Positions 23,888 to 35,899 of a stretch of 64,000 bases of DNA are shown here, one piece after another (positions within the stretch are counted from its first letter, which is position 1; each line of letters opens with the position of its first letter). The DNA is taken from positions 17,523,501 to 17,587,500 of the forward strand of contig PUFA01000003.1 of assembly GCA_003508835.1 (NCBI GenBank), given 5' to 3'. The DNA comes from Eonycteris spelaea (Eukaryota; Chordata; Mammalia; Chiroptera; Pteropodidae). A program made the position numbers and the translations under genes. Under the pieces are notes generated by a model. The model was given only the letters and a program-made list of their open reading frames with translations. It was not told the origin of the DNA and made no database searches.

Positions 23888-25689
23888 GTGAGGCGGGAAG
23901 GGGCGCAGGGCCTCGACCTGGCTACGGGTCGAGCTGCGGGACCCGGCTGCTGCTCAGGGAGGGGTCGGGTTGAGCCGGAGGGATGCGGGCCGCGGTCGAG
24001 GACTCTGCGGCGTCCGGGCGCTGGGGTCGTGACGGGCCCGGCTGGCAGGCGCCGGGTGTTCGCGCCCGGACTTGGCGGGAGGCGCGGCCCGGGTCGGGGG
24101 CTGAAAGAGAAGGATTGCTGGCCCGCCCGCTGATGACCCTCTTGTCCTCCCGGCGGAGTCGGCGGGCGGACCTTCCCCTCCCCTACCCCGGATCGCTGGG
24201 GCCCGGGCGAGGCGGGTCTCTTTCCCCAGGCTTGAGAGGAGGCTGGAGGTGCCGCAGTCCGTGGGCCGCGCCGGGGAGCGGCTTTGCGGCCCTGGAGTTG
24301 CCTTCACGCAACTTTCCAGCGCCCCAGCCCGCGGGGGAAGCGGCGGCGGCCGCGGCGGCAGCTCTGCCAACTCTGGCAGCTCCGCGGGCCGGGGTCCGCT
24401 GCCCACACCTGCCTCTACTTCTGAGAGCCCCAAGCGGCCGCCCTAGCGCCGCGGCTGCGGTGGCCTAAGAGGAGGTTGAGAAAAGGCTTCCTCGGGCTTG
24501 GCGCCGCCTGCCTCTCAGCGCTTCCACTACTTGCAGTCGGCATACGCCTCTGGCCAATGGGAAGGATGCGTCAGTCTCCAAAATTGACCTTTTCTGGCGA
24601 GTTTGTCAACTTTATTTAGAAACCGGAGAGTAAATAAATTGACGAGCCTCAAGGTAAATTCCACTGCCTTCCCAGAGTTCTCTTTCCCCCAGCAGCACTT
24701 CGTAGTTTATGGCACCGACCTAAGTGTGGCGTTGGAGCAGTTGCCCCTAACAGAACCGCATGTCATTCATTCTGCCTTTTAAATTGTCCTCTCCGGTAGC
24801 ACAGCATAGATGCTCACAGGTTGAAGGAGTGAATGTTGTACTTCTCTCAGATGAACCGCTTGAACAGTTAGTTTATCGGTGGATGTGCTTTCCGTTTCTT
24901 GCCTGAGTTTTTGCTTTTGAATCCTTCGTAGGGTGAAAATCTCACTGATGTTGCTTTTTCAAGGTTGGACCTCTCAATTACAGATACATCTGGCAGTTTT
25001 GCTATTAGGCTATTGTGTGGTGTCGTTGGGCACATGTTAACAGTTTGAATCACTCTTTTTTTCTCCTGGGATAGTTTAAGGATGGAAGCTATTAACTTTC
25101 TAATGTAGTTTTGCTGATCCTGGCAATCTGGCTTCCTCCAATAAGAGCATTGCCTTTTGGTTTAACAAGCGTTTTTAGAGGCCTGCAATTAATAGTCATT
25201 ACCTGATGTCCTGAGGAGTCACAAAGCTAACCATTTTTAAGTAGGGAGTAATATTTTGGCCCGAGTAATCTGGCTAAATAAATGCCTAGTTGAGTGTTTT
25301 ATGCTCAGTAAATATAAAATTAGGAATTAAATTAGAATTCAGGAAACTAAGATGGAATTTAATGTGATAACCTGCATGCTAATTTAAAAGGTCTTAATGA
25401 AATTTCATGCTGTTTCCTTAAATGAGAAATTAAAAATATTTTTAGACATTACTAAGTCAGGTTACTTCAGAGTACTTTTCAGTACCATTTTTAATCTTGA
25501 AACTTTATATCTTTTTCATAACGTAAAGGTATTAGAGACGTAAGCGTCAACATAAGTGTATACAATATGAAAGGCAGGGCCAACTTTAAGGTAATTATAC
25601 CTAAAGCATCACCTAAATATGATTTCTTAATGGAAAACGATTTTTCTGACATCTTTTTTGTGTGTGTGAAAAATGAAAAAACTGGATTT

Positions 25690-25716
25690 TGGAGCTAGAA
25701 ACTTTTTCTAGCTCCA
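25690..25716. repeat. Perfect 12-bp inverted repeat, 3-nt loop
   Basis: TGGAGCTAGAAA (25,690-25,701), loop CTT, then the exact reverse complement TTTCTAGCTCCA (25,705-25,716). It lies in intron 1. Confidence 0.9.
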
Positions 25717-28656
25717 TATTAGGTTCACAATGTAGACATTACTCACTAATTTAGTTTTTATTACTCAAGTGCATTCATGAAAGAGCAAATGTCATAATAC
25801 TTTGTTTTATAGTCTTCATCATTTATCCAAGACCCATATGTTATAGATAGATTTAGTTTTAGATTCTAATTTAATGCAGTTCTATTAGAGCTGAGTGTTC
25901 AATGTATGTCCTTCAAAGGTTTCTATTTTCATAAGTGACATTGGTACCTTAAGTTTCCTTATTATATTACTAGTAACTTCTAGGAGCTTGTGTAGTCATT
26001 ATTCAAGGGATTGTTTTGTTGGCTCTTCAGTCTTATGAGTTTGTTATGACATGTGCCTGAATAGACTTGATATATGGGTAATTAGGATTTTTTTTTTTTA
26101 AGTTTGGAACTGGTATATGCTAGAGACTCAAAGCCTACATTTGTAACTTTGGTAAGTTATCTTAGACCTTTCTAATTTTCCTGTATATAACTAGAGACAT
26201 GTTTACTGAATTGACAGTACTTGAGAAAACCTGTAAACGATGAAAAAGTACTATGATTTTTCATTTGAACCATAACGATTTCAGTATTCTCTATTATTTA
26301 AGGAAGAGTTTGGGGCCAAATAAAGTTTCTTGGGTAGCTGTAATTATAGAGTAAAAGTGAAATAGACATTAATAACAGTAAAAAGCTGTGAGACTGCTTT
26401 TTAGGGAGAAGAGCTATTGAGAAAAACTTTAGATCAAACAGACAAAACATTCAGTTGGAACCTCTTTATTCTTACAACACTAATTTGTTGATTGCTTACT
26501 GTGTGCCAGTATGCTCTAGTTGCTAAAGCTACAGTAGAGAATAAGGCTGACAAGGTCCTGATGCTAAAGGAACTTAAACATTTAAACCTGAGGTTTGGGG
26601 TGGATTTCCATGTGGGCATTCAGGCTAGGGAACAGCGTGAAGTCATGAGTATCAGTGATCTCAAATGGGTAAGTGTGGCCAGTGCCTTGAGTTTACAGAG
26701 GGATAAGAAGGGTAGATGAAGGTAGGGCCAGGTTGTGAAGGTATAGTAACTAGTCTGCTAACGAGTTGTTGTTTTCTTTTAGAGGGAAAAAAACTCAGGT
26801 GGAATATAAAAGATGAGATAGGCATTCCTTTTGAAAGATTTTTCTTTAGCCTTCAGTTCAGTAATTAGAAAATTTATTGGTTTTCTTTATTTTGGGTTGA
26901 TTCTTGACTAATTTAATACTCTCCTTTAGTTGTCAGATTCCAGTCTTAAATTTAAATTTAACTGTTGTCATGAAGCTCTTCTAAATCCTTAGCCTTTATC
27001 TTTAATTGTACCTACTTTTCTTACTCTTTCAGGACTCGTGATTAAACTTAAGGGAAATGTTTTCTGCTTCTGTGTAGGCAGCTTCTCTCAGCAGAAGTGG
27101 GATTGATGTTCAGTCAGTTTTCACACTCGGCCTTCAGGTCCTCGTAAAAGAAAGGATCGGACGAAACTAAAAAGCATCTCGCTTTTTTTATTCTCTTCTA
27201 TATTCCTGAACTGCGAGGGAGGAAATGTGTGTTATATGTATTATACATATTTATCATTGCATATTAGTAGCAGCCCATAATAGTAAATGCGATTTAAAAA
27301 TATTGTAAAATAACCAGCATGACTCAGATTTGATGGTTGTCTTATTTAGGATTTCGGCTTTGATTTAGTGTTTCTTTTAAGTTTTGTTTCTAGTCTCTTT
27401 CATATCTTTATTCATAATAGGAACCTCATTCCTCTTTGCTCAAATTCTGTCTCTTAACTGCCAATGGACAGACAGATGGTGTAAATTTTGTTATTAATTT
27501 GACTTCATTGAATTTTTAAACTACCTGGGATAGTATTTCATAGTTAAGATTAATAAAAAGTAGAAATCTATGTGCATAACTTATGTTTAATTGTATGTGG
27601 GGGATTTTATACCTGGTTAAATACTAACCCCATTTACTGAGCATTTTGGTGCTAGGTGGAGGTGGGTACAAAGATAAAAGAAACCATTTCAGCCCAGGGA
27701 ACTCAAATGTGTGAACCAGCTGATTTCTAAGTTTCTTTCCTGCTCTAAAATGTAGAGAAGTAGGCTGTAGGAGAAAAAAGTACTGTGTAACAAAACAGCT
27801 GTAGTGTGGAGTTAGTCATTTTCCTTTATAAAGTCATTTAAAATAAGATATTGGAAAATAGCATTTTTTAAAAAATGGGTCTTTTAAGCTTAAAAGAAAA
27901 TAATTGGAGTCTTCAATTTTCTTTTTGTACTGCCAGTTCATTTACAAAATACTTTTTACTCTGCCTGGAATTCAAGACCATGTATTAGTAAATTAGTTCC
28001 GATTGTTGTGCAAAGAGGAACAAAATTAAATCTTAAATTTATGCAGTCATTCCCATGAATGTGGATAAACTAGGATTGTGTTTAGGTAATCTAGAAATTA
28101 AAGTTTCATTAGCATGCTTAACATTAGTGAAACAAGATACTTACCAAAGGAATCTGTCGAAGTTATTTTTGACTGAGTTGTCTGGTTTTAAAAAAATAAC
28201 TTTATGATATCCAGAGTCAGCATTTTGTTAGATACCTTATAATTAGAGAAAGGTATTGTTGGGGATAGGGAAGGTGGGTGTGGACTAAAACTCTAGGAAA
28301 ACAGACTGTTTTCCTTTCTGTATTAAAAACAAAATCCTCATGTGGTTAAGATTTTAAGCAGTATCCTGTCTGCCTTGGTTTTAACCTAGGATAGAAGCGT
28401 AGTTTACTGGTCACCAAAGGTTTCTCATTATTTTTCTCCTCTACAATCCACTTTGCTATGAGCCTGAGGGCATGTATAGTGAGTAGGTTATCTTGGGGAC
28501 CTCAAGTCCCAGCATGTGGTGACCCATCTTTATGTGTACTGTCTTCCAAGGAAGATAGAAAATAAAAAATGTCCAGAAGCAGAAATCTTGGAAATCTAGA
28601 ACCTGTGTTTTAAATTATTTTTTATTTATACTGATGATGCTTTTGAGTACTTAAAG

Positions 28657-28878
28657 CAATGGTGCCTACCTTTTTGGCACCAGGGACCAGTGCTCCTGGG
28701 AGACTAATGCCTGATGATCTGAGTTGGAGCTGAGGTGGTGATGCTAGCGCTGGGGAGCAGCTGCAAATACAGATGAAGCTTTGCTGGCTCGCCTGCCACT
28801 CACCTCCTGCTATGCGGCCTTGTTCCTAACAGGCCGCAGACCGGTACCAGTCTGTGGCCCAGGGGTTGGGGACCCCTG
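28657..28878. mobile_element. hAT-type nonautonomous DNA transposon with 8-bp target duplications
   Basis: The left end reads CAATGGTGCCTACCTTTTTG and the right end GGGGTTGGGGACCCCTG, decayed inverted termini of a common mammalian hAT family. Flanking 8-mers ACTTAAAG (28,649-28,656) and ACTTAGAG (28,879-28,886) are a target-site duplication with one substitution, the length expected for hAT. The family is known for internal phrases such as AATACAGATGAAGCTTTGCT and CCGCAGACCGGTACCAGTCT. It is internally deleted relative to longer copies I remember. I cannot give the family name with certainty. Confidence 0.8.
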
Positions 28879-29588
28879 ACTTAGAGGGTCTCTCGTTAGC
28901 CACTGTACGTTCTTTGCATTTGGTAACTTCCATGGCTTGTTACTTGATGCTAGTTTATTCAGAATCCTGGTACTAGGCCAGATACAGGTCTGTAATGGTA
29001 GTATCTGCCACGTGAAGTGATTTGAGCAGCCATTATCACTCTTGTCCTATATATAGAGCTTATATCAGTGGAGAAAAGGTTGGCTAACAAGCAAGTAAAG
29101 CTGCTCTCTTCCCGTGGTTGCAGTCTCCCAATTTATATTTCAGTTCTGGGTAGGACAAATCATTACAGCTAACATTAATTTTTAGTGTTCCCCTTTTGTA
29201 TTCCAACCTTTTAGCACTCCAGTTTCTTAGTAGACTTGAAGGATCCCCCACCCCCGTTAACTATCATCACTCTGAAAAAGAATTAGCAATAATTTCTTAA
29301 AATTATGATATTCAGCGTTCAGATTTCTCTATTACCTCACACATGTGTTTCTGCAGTTATTCAGATCAAGAGTCAAATAAGGTGTGTGCATTGTTTTGTA
29401 ATTTATAGAGTATTCCCACCCCCACCCCCATTTCTTTTTCCTGGCAAATTATTTGTTAAAGTTTTCCCACAGTTTGAATTTGCTAGTTACATTCCTGTGG
29501 TGGTAGTAAACATGTTCCTGTGTCCACTGGGTTTCTTGTTAATTGGAATTAGGTTTAGAGGCTTGATCAGATTCAGTTTACATGAGGT

Positions 29589-29590
<2 letters not shown>

Positions 29591-29620
<30 letters not shown>

Positions 29621-29702
29621 CCTCCCTCTCTCCCCCCTCCTTCCCTCCCTCTCCCCCCCTCTCCCTCTCCCCCTTCCCCCCCCTCTTACCCTTTTTTTCC
29701 CT
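29591..29702. repeat. (CT)n/(CCCT)n polypyrimidine tract
   Basis: CT dinucleotides at 29,591-29,615 pass into CCCTCC/CCCCCT blocks ending at about 29,702. It gives spurious Ser/Pro/Leu-rich open frames. It lies in intron 1. Confidence 0.9.
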
Positions 29703-30828
29703 TTGAGGGGTAAAACTGCTTTATAGATGATATTGAATACTTTCATTAGGAGGCACACAATGTTTGCTTCTCTGTGATGTTAGCAGCTGCTGATGCTTAT
29801 TGCCTAGCTCCATTAATTTATTACTGATAATTTCTCACTCTGAGTGCCTTTCATCATTCCCATTCTTAGTCTTTTATACTGTATCTTGTTTATAGCTTCT
29901 TCAACCTCCTCTTTCTGAGAGCTAAGTGAGGGGAAGGGAAAAGTTGTTGTGGAGAAGAGGGCCATTTCCACTATATTGTAATTCTGTAGGTGTTTTTACT
30001 CAATTCTTAATCATTGGTTCCTGCACTGTCTGTATTATCCATGCTGCAGCTTCTCATTGATTGGAAAAACTAACCCCAAAGCTGGCACATAATGGAAAGA
30101 TGTCCTTCGAAAGCAAAATTTATTTTGTGATATTGGTGCTTATTTAAGAGTGCTGCTATTATTAAATTAAGCTAGTGTTTTTTGTTAAAATCAGAGAAAA
30201 GAGGTTAATTTTTCTATATCACAAGATTTAGGAACATCACTATTATAGATTTAATGAAATCTCTTCCTGGACTCTTAAGTCTGCAGAGACGGGGCTTCAT
30301 TTTGTATTTCAGTAATACACTGCTCTCAACCTCTTCAGTTTGGTTTTTGCATCTTTATTCATAAACACACAGTATTTTATAATACGGTATTCTAAATGTA
30401 AGGGAACAGCTTTACTAGGCTATTAGCAGTTGTGTCAGTTTTGTCTTAATTTTTTATATGGAAAGATAAAAGGAGTGTTTATCAGAAATCATATTTTTTT
30501 TTTGTAGTGGAGTAATACTAATTGAGTCAGTAATACTAATTTTTAAGCAAACAAGGTATTTCATTAGTGGTCTTGGTTATTTTTAAAAATGATTCAGTTC
30601 ATCAATTCAACAATATTAAATATGTTTTGGAAACTGTGAGCGAACTGAAGATGATTAATATAATCCCTGTTTTCAAAGAAGATTATAATATAATGGGGCT
30701 GGGAAGGGGTGAGTGAAAACATTTACACAATTTATTTCTTTTTAATTGTTTTCCTCATAATATGCTATTTCCCTTCTCCCCCATGTATAAGGTTAACTCT
30801 TAATTTCTTGGGTTTAAATTTCTCAGTC

Positions 30829-30829
<1 letters not shown>

Positions 30830-30866
<37 letters not shown>

Positions 30867-30885
30867 TGTTTGCATGTGTGTGTTT
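30830..30885. repeat. (TG)n microsatellite
   Basis: About 17 uninterrupted TG units at 30,831-30,865, followed by an imperfect CTGTTTGCATGTGTGTGTTTG tail. Confidence 0.95.
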
Positions 30886-31590
30886 GCTTTAAAAATCACC
30901 CTTTTACAGTAGTGTATTTGTGTGCCACAGTCAGAAAAATCGGATATTGTTAGGCACTAATTTTTTTGGCAGATTACTGGTATTGTGATACTCCCTCAGC
31001 AGTAGATTGTCACAATGTCAGTTCTCATATCCAGCTTGTCTAACACTTGTAGAGTCACTGTGACAGTTGCCCACACCAGCAGGAAGTAGGCACACGATAT
31101 TATTTGAAAGCCCTGCTTCATTCTTGTTTTACCTTCATGAGTTGCAATTTGTCTCTTGGTCCCTGTCTCTTGTTCTTTTTTTAATTTAAAAAACAAAACA
31201 AAGTAAAACTTTAAGACACCTTAACTTTACTTTCTTTAGTTTCTAAGTATAGAGTAGCCAAAATTTGACAAAGAGCTAAAGAGAATGTTTTTAAAGATCC
31301 ACAAGTGATTGTCATGGATTTTGTTTTTTTAACCTTGGTCTCAATTATTAGAGAAGTTTACTTACTACTTTACTTGCCACTGTTTTTAAAAAAATGAGTT
31401 AGCAGTAGATGCAGGCTATAATCTGTTTTATATCATAACTGTTTGGGGGGCAGAAACCTCTAAGGTTAGTTACATCCCTGTTGGTAGTTTCATAACTTTT
31501 CTTTCTTTTTTTAAAGTTCCATTCATGTGAGTGTTTTTACAACAGTTTAGAAACAATCTAGTTGCTTTGATTTTTAGTGCTAGGAGAGTG

Positions 31591-31626
31591 CTGCATCTGT
31601 GCCTCATTTTTGAGGCACAGATGCAG
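31591..31626. repeat. Perfect 16-bp stem hairpin with TTTT loop
   Basis: CTGCATCTGTGCCTCA at 31,591-31,606, loop TTTT at 31,607-31,610, and its exact reverse complement TGAGGCACAGATGCAG at 31,611-31,626. The pairing does not extend: the next pairs outward are G-T and T-G wobbles, then a mismatch. It lies in intron 1, transcribed with ARK2N, and matches no repeat family I know. Confidence 0.9.
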
Positions 31627-32870
31627 TGGTAAACATGTATGGTTGAATATTTAAACTGTAAGCCAGATAACAATTTTTGGATTTTGAAGCTAAATCTATT
31701 TAAAAATAACTTGAAAAAATATATTTATACTAGACTGTTGCGAGGATATTTAAACTGCAACTCTCCTGCTTAATAATCTTTCTTTATTGGCATAGTTTTT
31801 ACTTTTATTGATAACCATTTGGTGTGCCTTGGGCATAATTTAGAGTAAGTACAGTCTGGAAAACTGTACCATTTTATTCCAATATAAAGATAAATAAATA
31901 GTTGTGTGGTTTCTATAAAATGCATCCAAACAACGGATGTTTTGTTTTTAGGGAATATTATCGAAGGAGCAGTTCTGTTAAGTGTAAAATGTAATTGTAA
32001 AGTATAAATATGCCTTGATTTTTACAAAAGGTTTATTCTTGTATATTTGTGGGCAAAACCAAATTTTAAATGTAAAACTTCAAATGCATTGGGAAAACTT
32101 ATTTTAAAGGAGTCAGTATTAAAACTGTATTTTTAAATGCATAATCTAAATGAACTTTTGTAAAGATTTGGATGTTCAAAACTTTATTTTGGTTAGAGGA
32201 GGTTACTTGTGTAGCATGATATAGTCTTAGGTTAAGAAGCAGGTTGGAAATTCAGAAACCGTTCTAAATATATCTGTCTAAATTTATCTAACTATATCTT
32301 GGCCATTGACCTACATATTCTTTTCTTAGAAATGAGGGTTATACATTTCAGGTTAACTATGAGCAATAATTAATAAAAATAAGTAAAATGCTCTGAAAAC
32401 CTAAATAGAATTGTTTAGATAGTTGTCAGTGTGGTTAGACCACTTATTCTGTGTATCTTTTTAAATTACAACTTTTAAAAAATCCTACAAATATGTAATA
32501 AAACATTAATTTAAGAAAAAATCACTAGTGACTGAAGAATTCTTTTAGTGGGTTTTTTCTCAAATTAAATTGCATGTATCTTTTTGCTTTTTAAAATATC
32601 CCTTGAAACTTTCTGAAAACATTGAGGTCTTGGATAATTCATGGTTGAATGTTTATGCTGTGTTTAAAATGGACCAGTGGCATCAGCAGTGCAGCCTGAA
32701 GGCCTTGTTTTCCAATGCTGAGAAAAGCAAAGGCCAAAGAAATGCAGATTGTTTTCATGTTGCCTTTTCCATGAAGTCTGCAAGTAGAACCATTAACTGC
32801 AGTGGTTTTCTGTATGCTGTGACCCTAGCCCTGTGAAATTGCTTATGTAGAAGATGACTGTAACATGTGA

Positions 32871-32902
32871 GTGTGTGTATGTGTGTGTGTACATACACAC
32901 AC
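32871..32902. repeat. (GT)n-(AC)n inverted repeat
   Basis: GTGTGTGTATGT (32,871-32,882), spacer of four GT units, then the exact reverse complement ACATACACACAC (32,891-32,902). It is a microsatellite that switches strand, so it can fold as a hairpin. Confidence 0.85.
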
Positions 32903-33172
32903 ACATATAGTACCTACACATGCAGTTTTTAAAAAGCAAAAATGAGATTTAATAGGTTCATTTAACTATGCTAAGTCCAATGTGCAACCGGCCTCTGGCC
33001 TAGTTGGTTGTAGGAACTCATTTGCTACCATTTGGGTACTTTTTCCCTTTTGTGTACTGCGTCTGTACTGCTTTTCATTGTAGGCTTTATTTCCAGCCAG
33101 GCTTTCCTCTCAAGAAGGCAAAGTTGGCCCCCCAGTGGCTCCAAGCTAATAGGTTTCTTCAGCATTAAACAA

Positions 33173-33173
<1 letters not shown>

Positions 33174-33219
<46 letters not shown>

Positions 33220-33242
33220 GTAGTAGTAGTAGTATAATAATA
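33174..33242. repeat. (ACT)15(AGT)5(ATA)n self-complementary trinucleotide repeat
   Basis: Fifteen ACT units at 33,174-33,218 are followed without a spacer by five AGT units at 33,219-33,233, then ATA units. ACT and AGT are reverse complements, so the junction is the centre of a perfect 30-bp palindrome. It abuts an antisense L1 3' UTR, in the position of the element's tail. Confidence 0.9.
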
Positions 33243-33560
33243 AAATAGATTCATTTAGAGCAGTTTCAGGTTTGCAAAAAAGTTGAGCAGAAAGTAGAGT
33301 TCCTGTATGCTCCCCCCCATCAGTTTCCCCCATTATTAATATCTTGAATTACTTGGTATATTTGTTAGAATTGAGGAGCTAATAGTGCTACATTATTAAA
33401 GTCCAAGTTCACATTTTGTGTTGAAAAACAAATACTATGTTGAATAATGCAGAATAACAGTTCTGTGGGTTTTGATAAATGCCTAGTACCTATCCATTAT
33501 TATAGTATCTAACAGTAAATTCTCTGCCCAAATTGATACCTTCCTTTTTCACCCCTCATA
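33243..33560 (-). mobile_element. L1 3' UTR fragment, antisense
   Basis: ATTCATTTAGAGCAGTTTCA, AAAAAGTTGAGCAGAAAGTA, CTCCCCCCCATCAGTTTCCC, GTTCTGTGGGTTTTGATAAA and CCATTATTATAGTATCTAAC match the L1M 3' UTR in antisense. It is close kin to the copy at 49,235-49,495. Confidence 0.7.
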
Positions 33561-33764
33561 TAACTATGTTCTCTCAGATTCTTCCATATCTTTGTTGCCA
33601 CTACCATCAGTTCAGAGATCCTGTAGTTTTTTTGCCTTACCTTCTAATTGTTTTACTGTCATTTAATATTGTCTTCTTTTCCATCCATTCTCCACTATGC
33701 ATCCTGACTGGTCTTTTTTGAAGTACAGGTCAGCTTGAATCTATGTTTCCCTACTCTATTTAAA

Positions 33765-34032
33765 TTGGTGGGTTCCTATTTGCTCCTCAGGGAAGCCTTC
33801 CTAGGTATCAGCTACATTACATTTCTCTTCTTTTTCTCCTTTCATGGTGCCAGCATACCTTCTCCCTACTGGATTATATCACAGTATTACATTTTATATT
33901 TATTTGAGTGATTATTCAATTTCCTCTTTGTACTGTAAGTTCTCTTAGGGAAGGTACATTATATTTTTCAGTGCCTAGCATAGTTAACTGACACTAAGTA
34001 CTAATAAATGTGTGTTGAATGCATGAATGAAT
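33765..34032 (+). mobile_element. L2 LINE 3' end, + orientation
   Basis: The run from CTCAGGGAAGCCTTCCTAGG through GTAAGTTCTCTTAGGGAAGG, TTCAGTGCCTAGCATAGTTA and ACTAATAAATGTGTGTTGAA to GCATGAATGAA is the characteristic 3' end of L2, an ancient mammalian LINE. Confidence 0.8.
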
Positions 34033-34144
34033 CCAGATGACTTTGACTGTAGAGAAGAGACTTGTTAATTCTGCGATGGACTTGAAGTGAAGAGGAGGAA
34101 GAGAGAATATAAAGATTAAAAAAAATAATACTGTTTCTTGATAT

Positions 34145-34295
34145 CTGACTGTGCTCATTATGTACTAGGTGCTTTAAATGTGTTAACTCTTCGTTTTACC
34201 AAGGACCGGAATTTTACAACTAAGGAAACAGGCTTAGAGAACTTCAATAATTTGTGGATATGTAACACTTCAAATTCTCTTTCTTTTTAGCCTAG
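34145..34295 (-). mobile_element. MIR-type SINE, antisense
   Basis: CTCATTATGTACTAGGTGCT, TAACTCTTCGTTTTACCAAG and TTACAACTAAGGAAACAGGC followed by TTAGAGAACTTCAATAATTT are the antisense order of a MIR. Confidence 0.6.
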
Positions 34296-34734
34296 GACTG
34301 GTGTTTTCATTTATGAACTTTTAATTGTTTTCATATTTGAAAGATGTTGGGTACCATATCTCATGGCTACTACTGTATTGTATTAGTGTACTACCATGTG
34401 TATTAGTGTAGAGGGTGACATTGATGAAAACTGACTGACTGCAGTTTTGTTTCTGAAGGATTTTTGTCTCTGTTAAAATAGACCTCTCATCTAAAATCTA
34501 ATCATCTTTAAGTGATCTCAAGTGAAACTTGGAAATCTCTTGGGTTTTGAGTCCAGTGCCTCTGACCTTATTTATTTTTATTTCTGTTATGTCTCTCACT
34601 GTGGAGTACAGCTTTGAGATTTTGTAGAGTAGCCCTTTTTACTCTTGTTTTTATTTATTGAAGTCATGCTTACCTCTAAAAGCCCAGTTAAATTATTATC
34701 CTCTTCATATAGACACCTTTTTTTCTGGTTCTGA

Positions 34735-34880
34735 TCTTGTGAAAGCCTAGAGTTCTTTATACCTCTCCAGTAGTACTTTTCATTTGTGTGAGCTGCTTAC
34801 TGTCTTTACCTTGAGGTACACAAATAGTAGGTTTCCAACAGATATTTGTTTTTGAATGTATTTAAGTGTGAGTACTGTGA
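34735..34880 (+). mobile_element. L2-like 3' end fragment
   Basis: A weaker match than the copy at 33,765: GTGAAAGCCTAGAGTTCTTT, TACCTTGAGGTACACAAATA and GTTTCCAACAGATATTTGTT followed by TTTGAATG. Confidence 0.45.
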
Positions 34881-35039
34881 TTTATTCATTTTTGTAATCC
34901 TAAACCTAGCGTGTAGTCTGACATGATAGGTATTTGATACGTAATTAGCTGAATTAAAACATCTTCTGTCCTAGTCTTTCTTTTAAAAATAGTTTTAGTA
35001 TTTTGAAGAGTTAACCAGAGGTACAAAAAGATCAGATTT

Positions 35040-35860
35040 TCATTTTCTAAACAAAAACAATTTGGGTTGCAATTGTAGTATCAGGAGTTGATATGGGGAG
35101 ATCACTAATGTTATTAGTATGGTCCACAGTTGCCTATGGCAGCATGGACTAGGCAGTAGAGAAACAAAAAGATCTGAAGGATATTTGCATGGCCAAATTG
35201 ATAGGACTTGGTGATGGAATAGGATCACCAATTCTATCTTTGGGGTTTGGTAATGATACCAAATGAATTGCACATTGCTTGCCAGGGGAAGGACAGATTT
35301 TTTATTTTTATTTTTTATTTTTTGCATCTTAAATATACAGTATCTTTGAGATAATCCAAACAATGTCAATAGACAGTTGATCATCTGGGTTTGGAGATCT
35401 TTGGAAGAGCCTTTTGGACTAGAGGTTATGAATTTGGGAACTAGGGATGTGGATGATATCACCTAGAAATAAAAAAGAGAAAAGAAGGACTAGGACTGGG
35501 CCATGAAGAACTAAATTTAAAGAGATGAGAAGAATGAGTCAACAAAGAAGATATAAGTAGGTCGAATTGAAGAAGAAGGAGGCAAAACCCAGAAGAGTGT
35601 AATGTTATAGAAGTCCCAGGGAAGGGTCTTTTCAAGAATTGGGGGGTGGTGATTAACAGTATCTACTACTGCCGAGAGGTGAGGAGTGTGAAGTCTTGGA
35701 TTTGGTGATATGAGGTAATGGTAGTTTTAGCAAAACTTTAGGTGGAATAATGGGAACAGAAACTGGATTTCATTGGATTAAGCAGTGGATGATAAGGAAT
35801 TAGAAAAGCTGATAGTTCTTAGTTTGGCAGTTGAAGTAAACGTAGAGCAAGAAAGATGGG
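35040..35860 (-). mobile_element. Ancient LINE (L2/CR1-like) reverse-transcriptase region, antisense, degraded
   Basis: Purine-rich phrases on the + strand such as GAAGTCTTGGATTTGGTGAT and GGATTAAGCAGTGGATGATA resemble the antisense of an old CR1-superfamily LINE coding region. I see a second copy at 38,745-39,600. No intact reverse-transcriptase motif survives. The assignment is by memory and tentative. Confidence 0.35.
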
Positions 35861-35899
35861 TACCTTTTGTTTTTGTTTTTTTTTTAAAGGTGAGACTTG

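Larger units (their letters stand above)
23030..24540. promoter_or_regulatory. ARK2N: CpG island promoter of ARK2N
   Basis: This is the only dense run of CpG dinucleotides in the window, with sharply higher GC than either side. It contains GGGGCGGAG (Sp1-like, about 23,050), paired ETS motifs at 23,585-23,599, and a strong splice donor at 23,888. It lies about 19 kb upstream of the coding start, the usual layout for a gene whose first exon is non-coding. Overlapping open frames throughout are by-products of low stop-codon density in GC-rich DNA. Confidence 0.85.

Noticed and set aside
23415..24468. Long Gly/Arg/Pro-rich frames on both strands
   Set aside because: They fall in the CpG island, where stops are rare. 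The region is explained as promoter and non-coding exon 1.
31591..31626. Calling the 16-bp hairpin a microRNA gene
   Set aside because: The stem is too short for a typical precursor and pairing does not extend outward; kept only as an unexplained hairpin.
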